64,000 nucleotides of DNA from contig CAKRPJ010000006.1 of the NCBI GenBank assembly GCA_934376955.1, positions 29,515-93,514 of the forward strand, given 5' to 3'. Below the pieces are notes generated by a model. It worked only from the letters and a program-made list of their open reading frames with translations, made no database searches and was not told the origin of the DNA. Origin of the DNA: CAKRPJ01 sp934376955. Its GTDB lineage: Bacteria; Bacillota; Clostridia; Lachnospirales; Lachnospiraceae. Made by a program: the position numbers and the translations under genes. Of the stretch, positions 50,283 to 58,599 are shown piece after piece (position 1 is the first letter of the stretch; every line of letters starts with the position of its first letter).

Positions 50283-51203
50283 ATGACAGACCGTTTGGAA
50301 TTGAGAGCATACGGAAAAATAAATCTGGGGCTGGACGTAGTAAGAAAGAGAGAGGATGGCTATCACGAGGTCCGCATGATCATGCAGACCGTAAACCTGT
50401 ATGACCGGATCACCATGGAGCGGGTACAGGAGGCGGGGATCCGCACAGAAACGAACCTGTCGTATGTCCCGGACGGAGAAGGAAATCTGGCATATCGGGC
50501 GGCAAAGCTTCTTATGGAGGAGTATGGCCTGACAGACGGAGTTAATATAAAGATCAGAAAATTTATCCCGGTGGCAGCCGGGATGGCAGGAGGAAGTACG
50601 GATGCAGCGGCTGTTCTGGTTGGCATGAACAGGCTGTTTAGGCTCGGACTTTCTAAAAGAGAGCTGATGGAGCGGGGAGTAAAGCTGGGAGCAGACGTTC
50701 CCTATTGTATTTTACGCGGGACAGCCCTTTCTGAGGGGATCGGAGAGATACTCACGGAGCTTCCTCCGGCGCCGAAATGCAGCCTTGTTCTGGCAAAACC
50801 ACAGATATCCGTCTCCACAAAGACCGTTTACGGAAAATTAAGGGTCAGTGAGCTCAGTCCCACAAAGCATCCGGATATTGACGGAATGGTCGAGGCGATC
50901 CGCAGAAAGGATCTGGACGGGATCATATCCAGACTGGGAAATGTTCTGGAGACAGTAACGGTGCCAGAGCATCCGGAGATCGCCGCCATTAAAGAGCTTA
51001 TGCTGGAAAACGGTGCGGACGGTACACTGATGAGCGGAAGCGGCCCGACCGTGTTTGGAATTTTCAAGGCGCCGGAGTCAGCAGAAAAAGCTTACCGGGC
51101 ATTAAAAGCGGCTCAGGACGGCAGACTGGCCAGACAGGTATATCTGACCGGCTTTTTCAATGCAAGACAGCCGGAAACAAAGAATCAAGAGGGAGAAGGT
51201 TAA
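50283..51203 (+). CDS. ispE: 4-diphosphocytidyl-2-C-methyl-D-erythritol kinase
   Basis: 306 residues of the GHMP kinase family. AYGKINLGLDVVRKREDGYHEV is the N-terminal motif. VAAGMAGGSTDAAAVL (about 96-111) is the ATP loop and MSGSGPTVFGIF (about 248-259) the third motif. It phosphorylates an intermediate of the non-mevalonate isoprenoid pathway. The preferred start is ATG 50283 behind AAGGTGAG; a GTG at 50274 is in frame. It overlaps the GntR gene by one base in TAATG. Confidence 0.95.
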   Translation: MTDRLELRAYGKINLGLDVVRKREDGYHEVRMIMQTVNLYDRITMERVQEAGIRTETNLSYVPDGEGNLAYRAAKLLMEEYGLTDGVNIKIRKFIPVAAGMAGGSTDAAAVLVGMNRLFRLGLSKRELMERGVKLGADVPYCILRGTALSEGIGEILTELPPAPKCSLVLAKPQISVSTKTVYGKLRVSELSPTKHPDIDGMVEAIRRKDLDGIISRLGNVLETVTVPEHPEIAAIKELMLENGADGTLMSGSGPTVFGIFKAPESAEKAYRALKAAQDGRLARQVYLTGFFNARQPETKNQEGEG

Positions 51204-51913
51204 TGACAAAGAAGTTTGAGGTAAAGATGGATGAATATCTGCCCCTTCGAGATGTGGTGTTCAAAACCCTGCGGCAGGCGATCTTAAAAGGTGAGCTGGA
51301 GCCGGGGGAACGGCTGATGGAGATCCAGTTAGCAGAACGGCTCGGAGTGAGCCGGACTCCGATCCGTGAGGCGATCCGGAAGCTGGAATTAGAGGGACTT
51401 GTTCTCATGGTTCCGAGAAAGGGAGCGGAGGTCGCCAGAATATCGGAAAAAAATCTCAGGGATGTTCTGGAGGTGAGAAGGACCCTTGAGGAGCTGGCAG
51501 TGGATCTGGCATGTCAGAGGATGAATCAGGAGGAGCTTAAAGAGCTTAAGGAAACTGCAGCGCAGTTTGCCCAGGCGATCCGCGAGGGAGATGCCATGCA
51601 GATCGCCCAGACGGATGAGCATTATCATGAGATCATCTACAACAGTACGGGAAATGAGAAGCTGGTACAGATATTAAATAATCTCAGAGAACAGATGTAT
51701 CGCTATCGGCTGGAGTATATTAAGGATGAGGATAAGCGGGATATCCTGTTAGTGGAGCATGAGCAGATCTTAAAGGCATTAAGCCTTCGCCATGTCCATG
51801 AGGCGCGGATCGCTATCCGGGAACATATTGACAATCAGGAGATCACGATCCTCAAAAATCTGAAGGAGCAGGAAAATGACATTCAAAGAAAAGTATCTGG
51901 CCGGAGAAATTGA
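51203..51913 (+). CDS. GntR-family (FadR/FCD) transcription regulator
   Basis: 236 residues. The winged helix (about 10-78) reads VVFKTLRQAILKGELEPGERL, quoted in pieces, and LAERLGVSRTPIREAIRKLE, the classic GntR DNA-binding motif. The C-terminal FCD helical domain (about 90-225) includes RRTLEELAVDLACQRM, TDEHYHEIIYNSTGN and EHEQILKALSLRH, with histidines that usually bind metal and ligand. It overlaps ispE by one base and the following small gene by 38. The ligand and targets are unknown; the adjacent reductase is one candidate target. Confidence 0.92.
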   Translation: MTKKFEVKMDEYLPLRDVVFKTLRQAILKGELEPGERLMEIQLAERLGVSRTPIREAIRKLELEGLVLMVPRKGAEVARISEKNLRDVLEVRRTLEELAVDLACQRMNQEELKELKETAAQFAQAIREGDAMQIAQTDEHYHEIIYNSTGNEKLVQILNNLREQMYRYRLEYIKDEDKRDILLVEHEQILKALSLRHVHEARIAIREHIDNQEITILKNLKEQENDIQRKVSGRRN

Positions 51914-52076
51914 ATTTGAGGCCATAGACGATTATATAGATGTATGGAATAATAGTGACGATGAACAGACGCTGGCTCATTTTTTGGGTCTGAATGCGGA
52001 GGAAGAAGACATTTGGATCGATGACAGCGATGAGGCACTCAAGGAAATGCTGGATAAAGAGAGGAGTGGAAAGTAA
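51876..52076 (+). CDS. Small acidic protein of unknown function
   Basis: 66 residues, MTFKEKYLAGEIEFEAIDDY at the start, then DVWNNSDDEQTLAHFLGL and an acidic end (NAEEEDIWIDDSDEALKEML in part). Net charge is strongly negative and helices dominate. It has its own site, AAGGAG, 9 bases before ATG 51876, inside the 3' end of the GntR gene, and it ends in TAATG with the reductase gene. The tight overlaps on both sides argue it is real. I do not recognise the family. The central part looks like the short acidic proteins often paired with regulators. Confidence 0.72.
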   Translation: MTFKEKYLAGEIEFEAIDDYIDVWNNSDDEQTLAHFLGLNAEEEDIWIDDSDEALKEMLDKERSGK

Positions 52077-53113
52077 TGACGACAGTAACACTCGGAAGAA
52101 CCGGTATAACCGTAAACAAGAACGGCTTCGGGGCTCTGCCGATCCAGAGGATCACAAAGGAGGAGGCCGCTTATCTCCTGAGAAAGGCGTATAACGGAGG
52201 GATCACGCTTTTCGATACGGCACGCGCATATTCTGACAGTGAGGAAAAGATCGGATATGCCATGAGTGACATCCGGAACCACATCTACATAACCACAAAG
52301 ACAGCCGCAAAGAATGCGGAGGATTTTTGGAAGGATCTGGAAAAGAGCCTTTCCCTGTTAAAGACGGATCATATTGACGTATATCAATTCCATAATCCCT
52401 CCTTCTGCCCGAAGCCGGGAGATGAGAGCGGCCTTTACGATGCGGCCTTAGAGGCAAAAAAGCAGGGAAAGATCCGCTTTATCGGGATCACGAACCACCG
52501 TCTGGCAGTTGCTCACGAGGCGGTAGAGAGCGGTCTTTATGATACACTTCAGTTCCCCTTCTGCTATCTTTGCAGTGAAAAGGATATTGAGCTTGTAGAG
52601 GAATGCAAAAAGAACGATATGGGCTTTATTGCCATGAAGGCACTGTCCGGCGGCCTGATCACCAACTCGGCAGCGGCTTATGCCTTCGAGGCCCAGTATG
52701 AGAACGTACTTCCGATCTGGGGCGTACAAAGAGAAAGCGAGCTGGATGAATTCTTAGGATATATCGAGAATCCGCCGGTAATGAATGATGAGATCCGTGC
52801 CCTGATTGCGGAAGACAGAAAGCAGCTGTACGGCAGCTTCTGCCGTGGCTGCGGATATTGTATGCCATGTCCGGCAGGGATCGAGATCAACAACTGTGCG
52901 AGGATGTCTCTTTTACTTCGCCGTTCTCCGTCAGCAGGACACCTTTCCCCGGCGGGACAGGAGAAGATGATGAAGATCAAGGACTGCCTGCATTGCAACC
53001 AGTGTATGAGCAAATGTCCTTACGGACTGAATACACCGGAGCTTTTACAGAGAAATCTGAAGGATTATGAGGAGGTTCTGGCAGGAAAGGTCATGACTCC
53101 GACTAATTTCTAA
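52076..53113 (+). CDS. Aldo/keto reductase with C-terminal 4Fe-4S clusters
   Basis: 345 residues. The AKR barrel (about 1-255) starts TVTLGRTGITVNKNGFGALP and has the catalytic Asp-Tyr in LFDTARAYSDSEEKIG, a lysine in ITTKTAAK and the His in YQFHNPS. The C-terminal 80 residues add two ferredoxin-type motifs, CRGCGYCMPCPAGIEIN and CLHCNQCMSKCPYG. Such fused reductases are common in anaerobic Firmicutes and are predicted oxidoreductases of unknown substrate. It starts in TAATG overlap with the small acidic gene. Confidence 0.9.
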   Translation: MTTVTLGRTGITVNKNGFGALPIQRITKEEAAYLLRKAYNGGITLFDTARAYSDSEEKIGYAMSDIRNHIYITTKTAAKNAEDFWKDLEKSLSLLKTDHIDVYQFHNPSFCPKPGDESGLYDAALEAKKQGKIRFIGITNHRLAVAHEAVESGLYDTLQFPFCYLCSEKDIELVEECKKNDMGFIAMKALSGGLITNSAAAYAFEAQYENVLPIWGVQRESELDEFLGYIENPPVMNDEIRALIAEDRKQLYGSFCRGCGYCMPCPAGIEINNCARMSLLLRRSPSAGHLSPAGQEKMMKIKDCLHCNQCMSKCPYGLNTPELLQRNLKDYEEVLAGKVMTPTNF

Positions 53114-53156
53114 GCTTAAAAGACGAATCAAAAAGGGAATCTGAAGGATCAGATCC

Positions 53157-53184
53157 GGAAAGGCCGCCGATGAGCGGCTTTTCC
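53157..53184 (+). terminator. Terminator of the ispE-gntR-reductase operon
   Basis: GGAAAGGCCGC (53157-53167) pairs with GCGGCTTTTCC (53174-53184) with one G-U pair around CGATGA. The T-tract lies within the 3' arm. Confidence 0.65.
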
Positions 53185-53262
53185 AAGATACTTTGGTTAG
53201 CCAATACTAATAAATATTATCATAAACTACGACAAATAGACGAATAGAAAGAGGGAATTAAC

Positions 53263-53523
53263 ATGATTCAAACAACAGTAAAGGTCTCAGGAATGGCGTG
53301 TTCCATGTGTGAAGCCCATATCAACGATGCGATCCGCAGCACATTTTCCGTAAAAAAGGTATCCTCCTCCCACTCTAAAGGAGAAACCGTGATCGTTTCT
53401 CAAGAGCCGCTGGACGAAAATGCTCTACGTGGAGCCATCAATGCCACCGGCTATTCCGCAGGAGAAATTACTTCTGCGCCTTACGAGAAAAAGGGTTTTT
53501 TTCCATTTTTTTACCGCAGATAA
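53263..53523 (+). CDS. Heavy-metal-associated (HMA) domain protein
   Basis: 86 residues. The fold is that of copper chaperones and P-ATPase N-domains: TTVKVSGMACSMCEAHINDAI (in pieces) with the metal-binding GMACSMC (Cys 13 and 16, about). A putative second half ends NALRGAINATGYSA. The C-terminal EKKGFFPFFYRR is unusual, and the stop codon TAA (53521-53523) is part of repeat copy D. The original 3' end may have been altered by the repeat. The gene is preceded by AGAGGGAATTAAC and stands alone between the reductase and the TetR gene. Confidence 0.8.
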   Translation: MIQTTVKVSGMACSMCEAHINDAIRSTFSVKKVSSSHSKGETVIVSQEPLDENALRGAINATGYSAGEITSAPYEKKGFFPFFYRR

Positions 53524-53600
53524 GCATTCCCCGCTTCAAGTGCGCGAAGCGACTGCGTTCATGAGCAAGTAGCGAAGCGGATTGCGAATGTCCGCTTTAC
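53514..53600 (+). repeat. Structured dispersed repeat, copy D (internal deletion)
   Basis: CCGCAG (53514-53519), ATAAGCATTCCCC and GCTTCAAGTGCGCG match copy B, then jump to AAGCGACTGCGTTC, missing about 71 bases between two short GCG-A-AGC repeats. From ATGAGCAAGTAGC (53561) to CTTTAC (53600) it is identical to copy B. It supplies the stop codon of the HMA gene. Confidence 0.85.
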
Positions 53601-53668
53601 AAAATAGTTCCGAGGAAATGGACAGATCCTTCGCTTTTGTTAAAAGTCTATAAATTCCTGACAGGTTC

Positions 53669-53714
53669 TTGACATGGTGACAGACTGTCACTATAATAAG
53701 TGACGAGTTGTCAC
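53669..53714 (+). promoter_or_regulatory. Consensus promoter with two palindromic operators for the TetR-RND operon
   Basis: TTGACA (53669-53674), 17 bases and TATAAT (53692-53697). Operator 1 is GTGACAGACTGTCAC (53677-53691), filling the spacer. Operator 2 is GTGACGAGTTGTCAC (53700-53714), covering the start site. Centres are 23 bp apart. The likely ligand is the TetR-type protein encoded 30 bases downstream. Confidence 0.8.
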
Positions 53715-53743
53715 TATTTGTTAGAGGAAAGTGAGGGATAAAC

Positions 53744-54388
53744 ATGCCTACAGACCGGTTTTTCAGACTTTGTGATGCAAAGCAGAGAGTTATACGGGAA
53801 GCAGCGCTTAGGGAGTTTAAACGGGTACCTCCAGAGGAGGTGTCCATAAACAGGATCATCCAGGATGCGGAGATATCAAGAGGCAGCTTTTATACATATT
53901 TTGAGAGTAAATACGACCTGCTGGGCTGGCTGATCCAGGATAAAGTGACAGAACATCAGAATTATTACAGAGACAGTCTGGAAAAAAATCATGGTGATAT
54001 CTGGCAGACTATGGACACAGCCTTCAGAGTGTGCGTGAAGTTTACGATGGACAGCGGCTTTGTTGACATGATACAGAATCTGATGGAAAGTAAGTCGTTC
54101 ATGTATATGTTCAAACAGAAGATGGACGCAAGCGGAGAGAAGGGAAAACCCGCCTTCATCAAGGGGTACCAGATGGAGATCTATGAGAAGACGGATAAGG
54201 AAAAATGTCCGCTGACTCCGGAGCAGTTTTCAGATCTGATCGACCTTCACATGGTCATTCTTATGACTGCATTAAAATCTGTGTGTCACAATAAAACAGC
54301 GTTGGATGAGGCAGAAAAAGTATATTGGAGACAGCATCGTCTGCTCCGGTACGGGGCCTGTGGACTGGAAAAACTTCAGGGTATTTAA
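53744..54388 (+). CDS. TetR/AcrR-family transcription regulator
   Basis: 214 residues. The helix-turn-helix (about 12-58) reads IREAALREFKRVPPEEVSIN then RIIQDAEISRGSFYTYFESKYDLL, the usual GSFY-YF block of TetR repressors. The C-terminal ligand domain is divergent. A ligand is expected to release it from the paired GTGAC operators just upstream, turning on the efflux operon. The start ATG 53744 lies after GTGAGGGATAAAC. It is the first gene of an operon with four efflux genes, each separated by 12-37 bases. Confidence 0.9.
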   Translation: MPTDRFFRLCDAKQRVIREAALREFKRVPPEEVSINRIIQDAEISRGSFYTYFESKYDLLGWLIQDKVTEHQNYYRDSLEKNHGDIWQTMDTAFRVCVKFTMDSGFVDMIQNLMESKSFMYMFKQKMDASGEKGKPAFIKGYQMEIYEKTDKEKCPLTPEQFSDLIDLHMVILMTALKSVCHNKTALDEAEKVYWRQHRLLRYGACGLEKLQGI

Positions 54389-54410
54389 GAAAGGCAGGAG
54401 TGAATCGGAT

Positions 54411-55502
54411 ATGAAAAAAATCGTTAAGATCGTAATGGGAGTAGCAGCAGTCGGAGCAGTCGGTGTCCTTGTATTTGCCCGGATCAACAAAAAGGAAGAA
54501 CCTATCGAGGCGGTACCGGATCCGGTCGTACAGATCCAGAACCCGGAAATGGGGACAATTGAGCTTTTCACGGATCTTACCGGCAGCGTGGAACCGCAGG
54601 ATTCCGCGTATGTAATAAATAAAGGAGTCGGAGAGGTTCTTGAGGTTTATGTAAAGCAGGGCGATACCGTTGAGAAAGGGCAGAAGCTCTACAAGATCGA
54701 CAATAAATCGCTGGATGCAGCAAGGATCTCGGTAAATACGGCAAAGCTGTCTTTAGACAATGCACAGACAAACTTAAATCGTATGAAGGTGCTCTATGAG
54801 AGCGGAGATATTTCTGCCCAGAGCTATGAATCTACGGTAAACGGTGTCGATATGGCAAGACTCCAGTATGAATCGGCAAAGCTAAATTACGATGTTCAGG
54901 CGGAAAATACCGTTGTTTCCGCTCCGATCGGAGGTGTTTTAGAGAGCTTCAGCGTGGATGTTCACGATATGATGAACAGCGGAGGCATGGCAGGCATGAT
55001 CGCCGGAGAAGGAAGCAAATCGATTTCCTTCAATGTAAGTGAACGCGTCCATAAGGGAATCAAAGCCGGAGATCCGGTGGAGGTCGAGAAAAACGGAACC
55101 CAGTATCAGGGAACGATCACAGAGGTAGGAAATGTGGTGGAACAGTCTACCGGGCTTTTTAAGGTGAAGGCATCTTTAGAGGGAGCAGATGCATTGGCAA
55201 CGGGAAGTATCGTGAAGCTCTATGTAACCTCCGAGAAGGCGGAAAATGTCATGACGATCCCTGTAGATTGTGTCTTTCACAGCAACGGCCAGGCATACGT
55301 CTTTACCTACGACCCGTCCGGGATCGTCCACAGGACAGATATTGAAGAAGGGATCATCAGTGAGAAAATATGTCAGGTAGAGTCCGGACTTACCTACGAT
55401 GACCGCGTGGTGACAACGTGGTCAAATGAGCTCTACGAGGGCGCTGCCGTGAAGCTTTTAGAGGAACAGGGTACGACAGAGGAAACAGAGGCAGCAAAAT
55501 AA
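54411..55502 (+). CDS. RND efflux adaptor protein (membrane fusion protein)
   Basis: 363 residues. The N-terminal helix VKIVMGVAAVGAVGVLVFAR anchors the protein to the membrane. The biotinyl/lipoyl halves are EVLEVYVKQGDTVEKGQKLYKID (pieces; about 80-100) and VSAPIGGVLESFSV. A helical hairpin lies between them, about 115-165. Barrel and membrane-proximal domains include ITEVGNVVEQSTGLFKVKASL and end about residue 345. The adaptor links an RND pump to an outer channel in Gram-negatives. The start is ATG 54411 after GGCAGGAGTGAATCGGAT; the frame is open far upstream. Confidence 0.9.
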   Translation: MKKIVKIVMGVAAVGAVGVLVFARINKKEEPIEAVPDPVVQIQNPEMGTIELFTDLTGSVEPQDSAYVINKGVGEVLEVYVKQGDTVEKGQKLYKIDNKSLDAARISVNTAKLSLDNAQTNLNRMKVLYESGDISAQSYESTVNGVDMARLQYESAKLNYDVQAENTVVSAPIGGVLESFSVDVHDMMNSGGMAGMIAGEGSKSISFNVSERVHKGIKAGDPVEVEKNGTQYQGTITEVGNVVEQSTGLFKVKASLEGADALATGSIVKLYVTSEKAENVMTIPVDCVFHSNGQAYVFTYDPSGIVHRTDIEEGIISEKICQVESGLTYDDRVVTTWSNELYEGAAVKLLEEQGTTEETEAAK

Positions 55503-55514
55503 GGAGGCAGAAAC

Positions 55515-58500
55515 ATGGGACTTACAAAAAAGGTATTAAAAAGGCCGGTCACAACGCTTCTTGTGATCCTGTGCCTGATCGTATTTGGCCTGTCCTCGGT
55601 TTTTTCCTCCCAGCTTGAGCTGATCCCGGAGATGGAAATGCCGATGTTGGTCATCAACGCCGTTTATCCGGGAGCCAGCCCGGAGGATGTGGATGAGCTG
55701 GTGACAAAGGTGATCGAGGATGAAGTCGGAACCTTAAACGGTGTAGACAGCATGACCAGCATGTCCGCAGAAAACTATGCGATCATCCTTCTTCAGTATG
55801 ATTACGGAAAAAATTTGGATGATGCGTATGATGACCTGAAGAAAAAGCTGGACGGGATTTCCTCCAGTCTTCCGGATGATGTAAAAACCCCGTCGATCAT
55901 TGAGATGAACATCAATGATACGCCGGCGATCACTCTGGCTGTCAACAACGACCGGGTGGATAATCTTCAGGACTATGTCAACAATGATATCGTACCGGAA
56001 TTAGAGAAGCTCACTACGGTAGCAAGCATCGGCGTCAGCGGCGGTCAGTCAAACTATGTCAAGGTCGAGCTGATCCCGGAAAAGCTGGAACAGTATCATC
56101 TTGGGATGAGCGCGATCGCCCAGATGATCGGATCCGCAGATTATGCAATGCCGCTGGGGGATACAAAGGTAGGAAACAAAAAGCTTTCGGTATCCTCCGG
56201 TGCTGATTTTGACAGCATTGAGCGTTTAAAGAAGATCCCCATTACTCTCGAAAAGGGAAACATGATCTATCTGGAGGATGTGGCAAATGTCCATCTGGCA
56301 CTGGAGGAACAGAGCAGTATCGGACGCTATAACGGAAAAGATACGATCGCTCTTTCCATTAAAAAGAGCAGCGATGCCAGCTATTCCGAGCTGACAAAGG
56401 ATGTGACAAAGATTACGGATTCCCTCAAGGCGGAGGATCCCGATCTGGATATTGTTGTAGTCAACGATTACAGCGACAGTATCGACAGCTCCTTACAGAG
56501 CGTATTTCAGACGATGATCATGGCGGTCATCGTATCCATGGCTATCATCTGGCTGTTCTTTGGAGATGTAAAGGCCTCTCTGATCGTCGGAACCTCGATC
56601 CCGGTCTCCATCTTAGCAGCCCTGATCTTAATGAAGGCATTGGGCTTTACTCTGAATGTCATCACTCTTTCCAGCTTAGTTCTGGGTGTCGGCATGATGG
56701 TCGACAACTCGATCACGGTTTTGGAGAGCTGCTTTAGAAGCAATAAGGGCGGCGGCTTCGTGGAAGGAAGAAATGCGGCGCTGGAGGGCACAGCAACGAT
56801 CTATCAGTCGATCCTCGGCGGTACAGCGACTACCTGTGTCGTATTTATTCCGTTAGCTCTGTTAAAGGGAATGAGCGGACAGATGTTTAAGCCGCTGGGA
56901 TATACGATTATTTTCTGTATGGTTGCTTCCTTAGTTTCTGCTATCACACTGGTTCCGTTATGCTATACCTATTACAGACCGAAGGAAAAGACAGAAAACC
57001 CGGTTTCCAAAATCATGAGAAGCCTTCAGAACGGTTATCGATCCCTGATGAGAAAGCTTTTAAAGCATAAAGCACTCGTGATGCTTTCTTCCGTTGTGAT
57101 GCTGGTTCTTTCCTTTGTTATGGCCGGTCAGCTGGGCATGGAGCTGATGGTGGCAGGTGAGGCAAACACGATCGGGATCACGATCGAGACCCAGCCGGGA
57201 CTTACGGTAGACAAGGTCGATGACGTTTTAAGAAAAGCAGAAGAATATATCGTCAAGGATCCGGATCTCGACTCCTATATGCTCTCTTACGGCAGCACAG
57301 GTCTTTCCATGAGCGGTGGAAGCGGAGGCGGAGCCAGCATTACCGCATATTTAAAGAAGGATCGTGCAAGAAAGACCGGAGAGATCTTAAAGGAATGGAA
57401 GCGGGAATTCCAGACCTGGAGCGGCTGCAGCATCAGTCTGGAGGAGCAGAACGATACCATGTCTTCCTCCATGATGACCAGTTCGGCAGACTCGGCGGAA
57501 TATATTCTTGTAAGTACAGACTATGATAAGTTAAAGACTACTTCAGACCAGATTGTAGAAAAGCTGCAGGCACGGCCGGAGATCACGCATGTGCATTCCT
57601 CTCTGGAAAACAATGCACCGGTAGTCAAGGTATCGGTTGACCCGGTCAAGGCAGCGGCAGAGGGACTTACTCCGGTTCAGGTGTCCGGTCAGATCTATTC
57701 CATGTTAAGTGGGACAAAAGCTACTACCCTGAATGTGAATGGGGACGATGTGGATGTCAGGGTGGAGTACCCGGATGACCGGTTTGAAACGATCGATCAG
57801 CTTCAGGCCATCGTTCTCCCGACAGCAGGCGGAAATGTAGCTCTCAGGGATATTGCCCAGATCGGCTTTAAGGACAGCCCGCAGACCATCACAAAGAGTG
57901 ATAAACAGTATCAGGTAACGATAAACGGCACGCTTACAGATCTCGCGGACAGCACGACGAAGGATAAGCTTGAGGCAGAGATCATTGCCCCGTATCTGAA
58001 TACAACGATCAACACAAAGCAGAATACGATGGATGAGATGATGGGTGAGGAGTTCGGAGCTCTCGGTAAGGCCATTGCCACAGCGGTGTTCCTTGTATTT
58101 GTAGTTATGGCGGCACAGTTTGAATCTCCGAAATTCTCCCTGATGGTCATGACAACGATCCCCTTTGCCCTGATCGGTTCCTTTGGACTTTTATGGCTGG
58201 CAGACAGCCCGATCAGTATGGTCAGCCTTCTGGGCTTCCTGATCTTAGTCGGAACCGTTGTAAACAATGGTATCCTGTATGTGGATACGGTAAACCAGTA
58301 CCGGGTCGATATGGATCTGGATAATGCCCTGATCGAGGCCGGAGCGACCCGTATGCGTCCGATCTTTATGACGACACTGACAACGATCGTGGCGATGATC
58401 CCGATGGCTTTTGCTTATGGTGATTCGGGAAAGATGATGCAGGGACTTGCCCTTGTTGATGTAGGCGGTCTCGTGGCATCCACCGCACTTTGCCTTCTTG

Positions 58501-58562
58501 TACTCCCGATCTACTATAAGATTATGAATAAAGGGAAAAAGACGGAAATCGATTACGATTGA
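55515..58562 (+). CDS. RND efflux transporter (AcrB/HAE1-type)
   Basis: 1015 residues with twelve membrane helices and two large extracytoplasmic loops, as in AcrB. The helix-4 motif LVLGVGMMVDNSITVLES (about 388-405) carries the single aspartate of the proton relay. Helix 10 reads LVGTVVNNGILYVDTV, with Asn in the place where AcrB has Lys-940. ITLVPLCYTYYRP and TLTTIVAMIPMAF are typical. The N-terminus LTKKVLKRPVTTLLVILCLI is the start helix. It is energised by the proton gradient and pairs with the adaptor encoded just upstream. The substrate is unknown. RND pumps of this size are much less usual in Firmicutes than ABC exporters. Confidence 0.93.
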   Translation: MGLTKKVLKRPVTTLLVILCLIVFGLSSVFSSQLELIPEMEMPMLVINAVYPGASPEDVDELVTKVIEDEVGTLNGVDSMTSMSAENYAIILLQYDYGKNLDDAYDDLKKKLDGISSSLPDDVKTPSIIEMNINDTPAITLAVNNDRVDNLQDYVNNDIVPELEKLTTVASIGVSGGQSNYVKVELIPEKLEQYHLGMSAIAQMIGSADYAMPLGDTKVGNKKLSVSSGADFDSIERLKKIPITLEKGNMIYLEDVANVHLALEEQSSIGRYNGKDTIALSIKKSSDASYSELTKDVTKITDSLKAEDPDLDIVVVNDYSDSIDSSLQSVFQTMIMAVIVSMAIIWLFFGDVKASLIVGTSIPVSILAALILMKALGFTLNVITLSSLVLGVGMMVDNSITVLESCFRSNKGGGFVEGRNAALEGTATIYQSILGGTATTCVVFIPLALLKGMSGQMFKPLGYTIIFCMVASLVSAITLVPLCYTYYRPKEKTENPVSKIMRSLQNGYRSLMRKLLKHKALVMLSSVVMLVLSFVMAGQLGMELMVAGEANTIGITIETQPGLTVDKVDDVLRKAEEYIVKDPDLDSYMLSYGSTGLSMSGGSGGGASITAYLKKDRARKTGEILKEWKREFQTWSGCSISLEEQNDTMSSSMMTSSADSAEYILVSTDYDKLKTTSDQIVEKLQARPEITHVHSSLENNAPVVKVSVDPVKAAAEGLTPVQVSGQIYSMLSGTKATTLNVNGDDVDVRVEYPDDRFETIDQLQAIVLPTAGGNVALRDIAQIGFKDSPQTITKSDKQYQVTINGTLTDLADSTTKDKLEAEIIAPYLNTTINTKQNTMDEMMGEEFGALGKAIATAVFLVFVVMAAQFESPKFSLMVMTTIPFALIGSFGLLWLADSPISMVSLLGFLILVGTVVNNGILYVDTVNQYRVDMDLDNALIEAGATRMRPIFMTTLTTIVAMIPMAFAYGDSGKMMQGLALVDVGGLVASTALCLLVLPIYYKIMNKGKKTEIDYD

Positions 58563-58599
58563 TCTATAGAAGGGACGGAACAGAAGGGAGGAAGATGCG

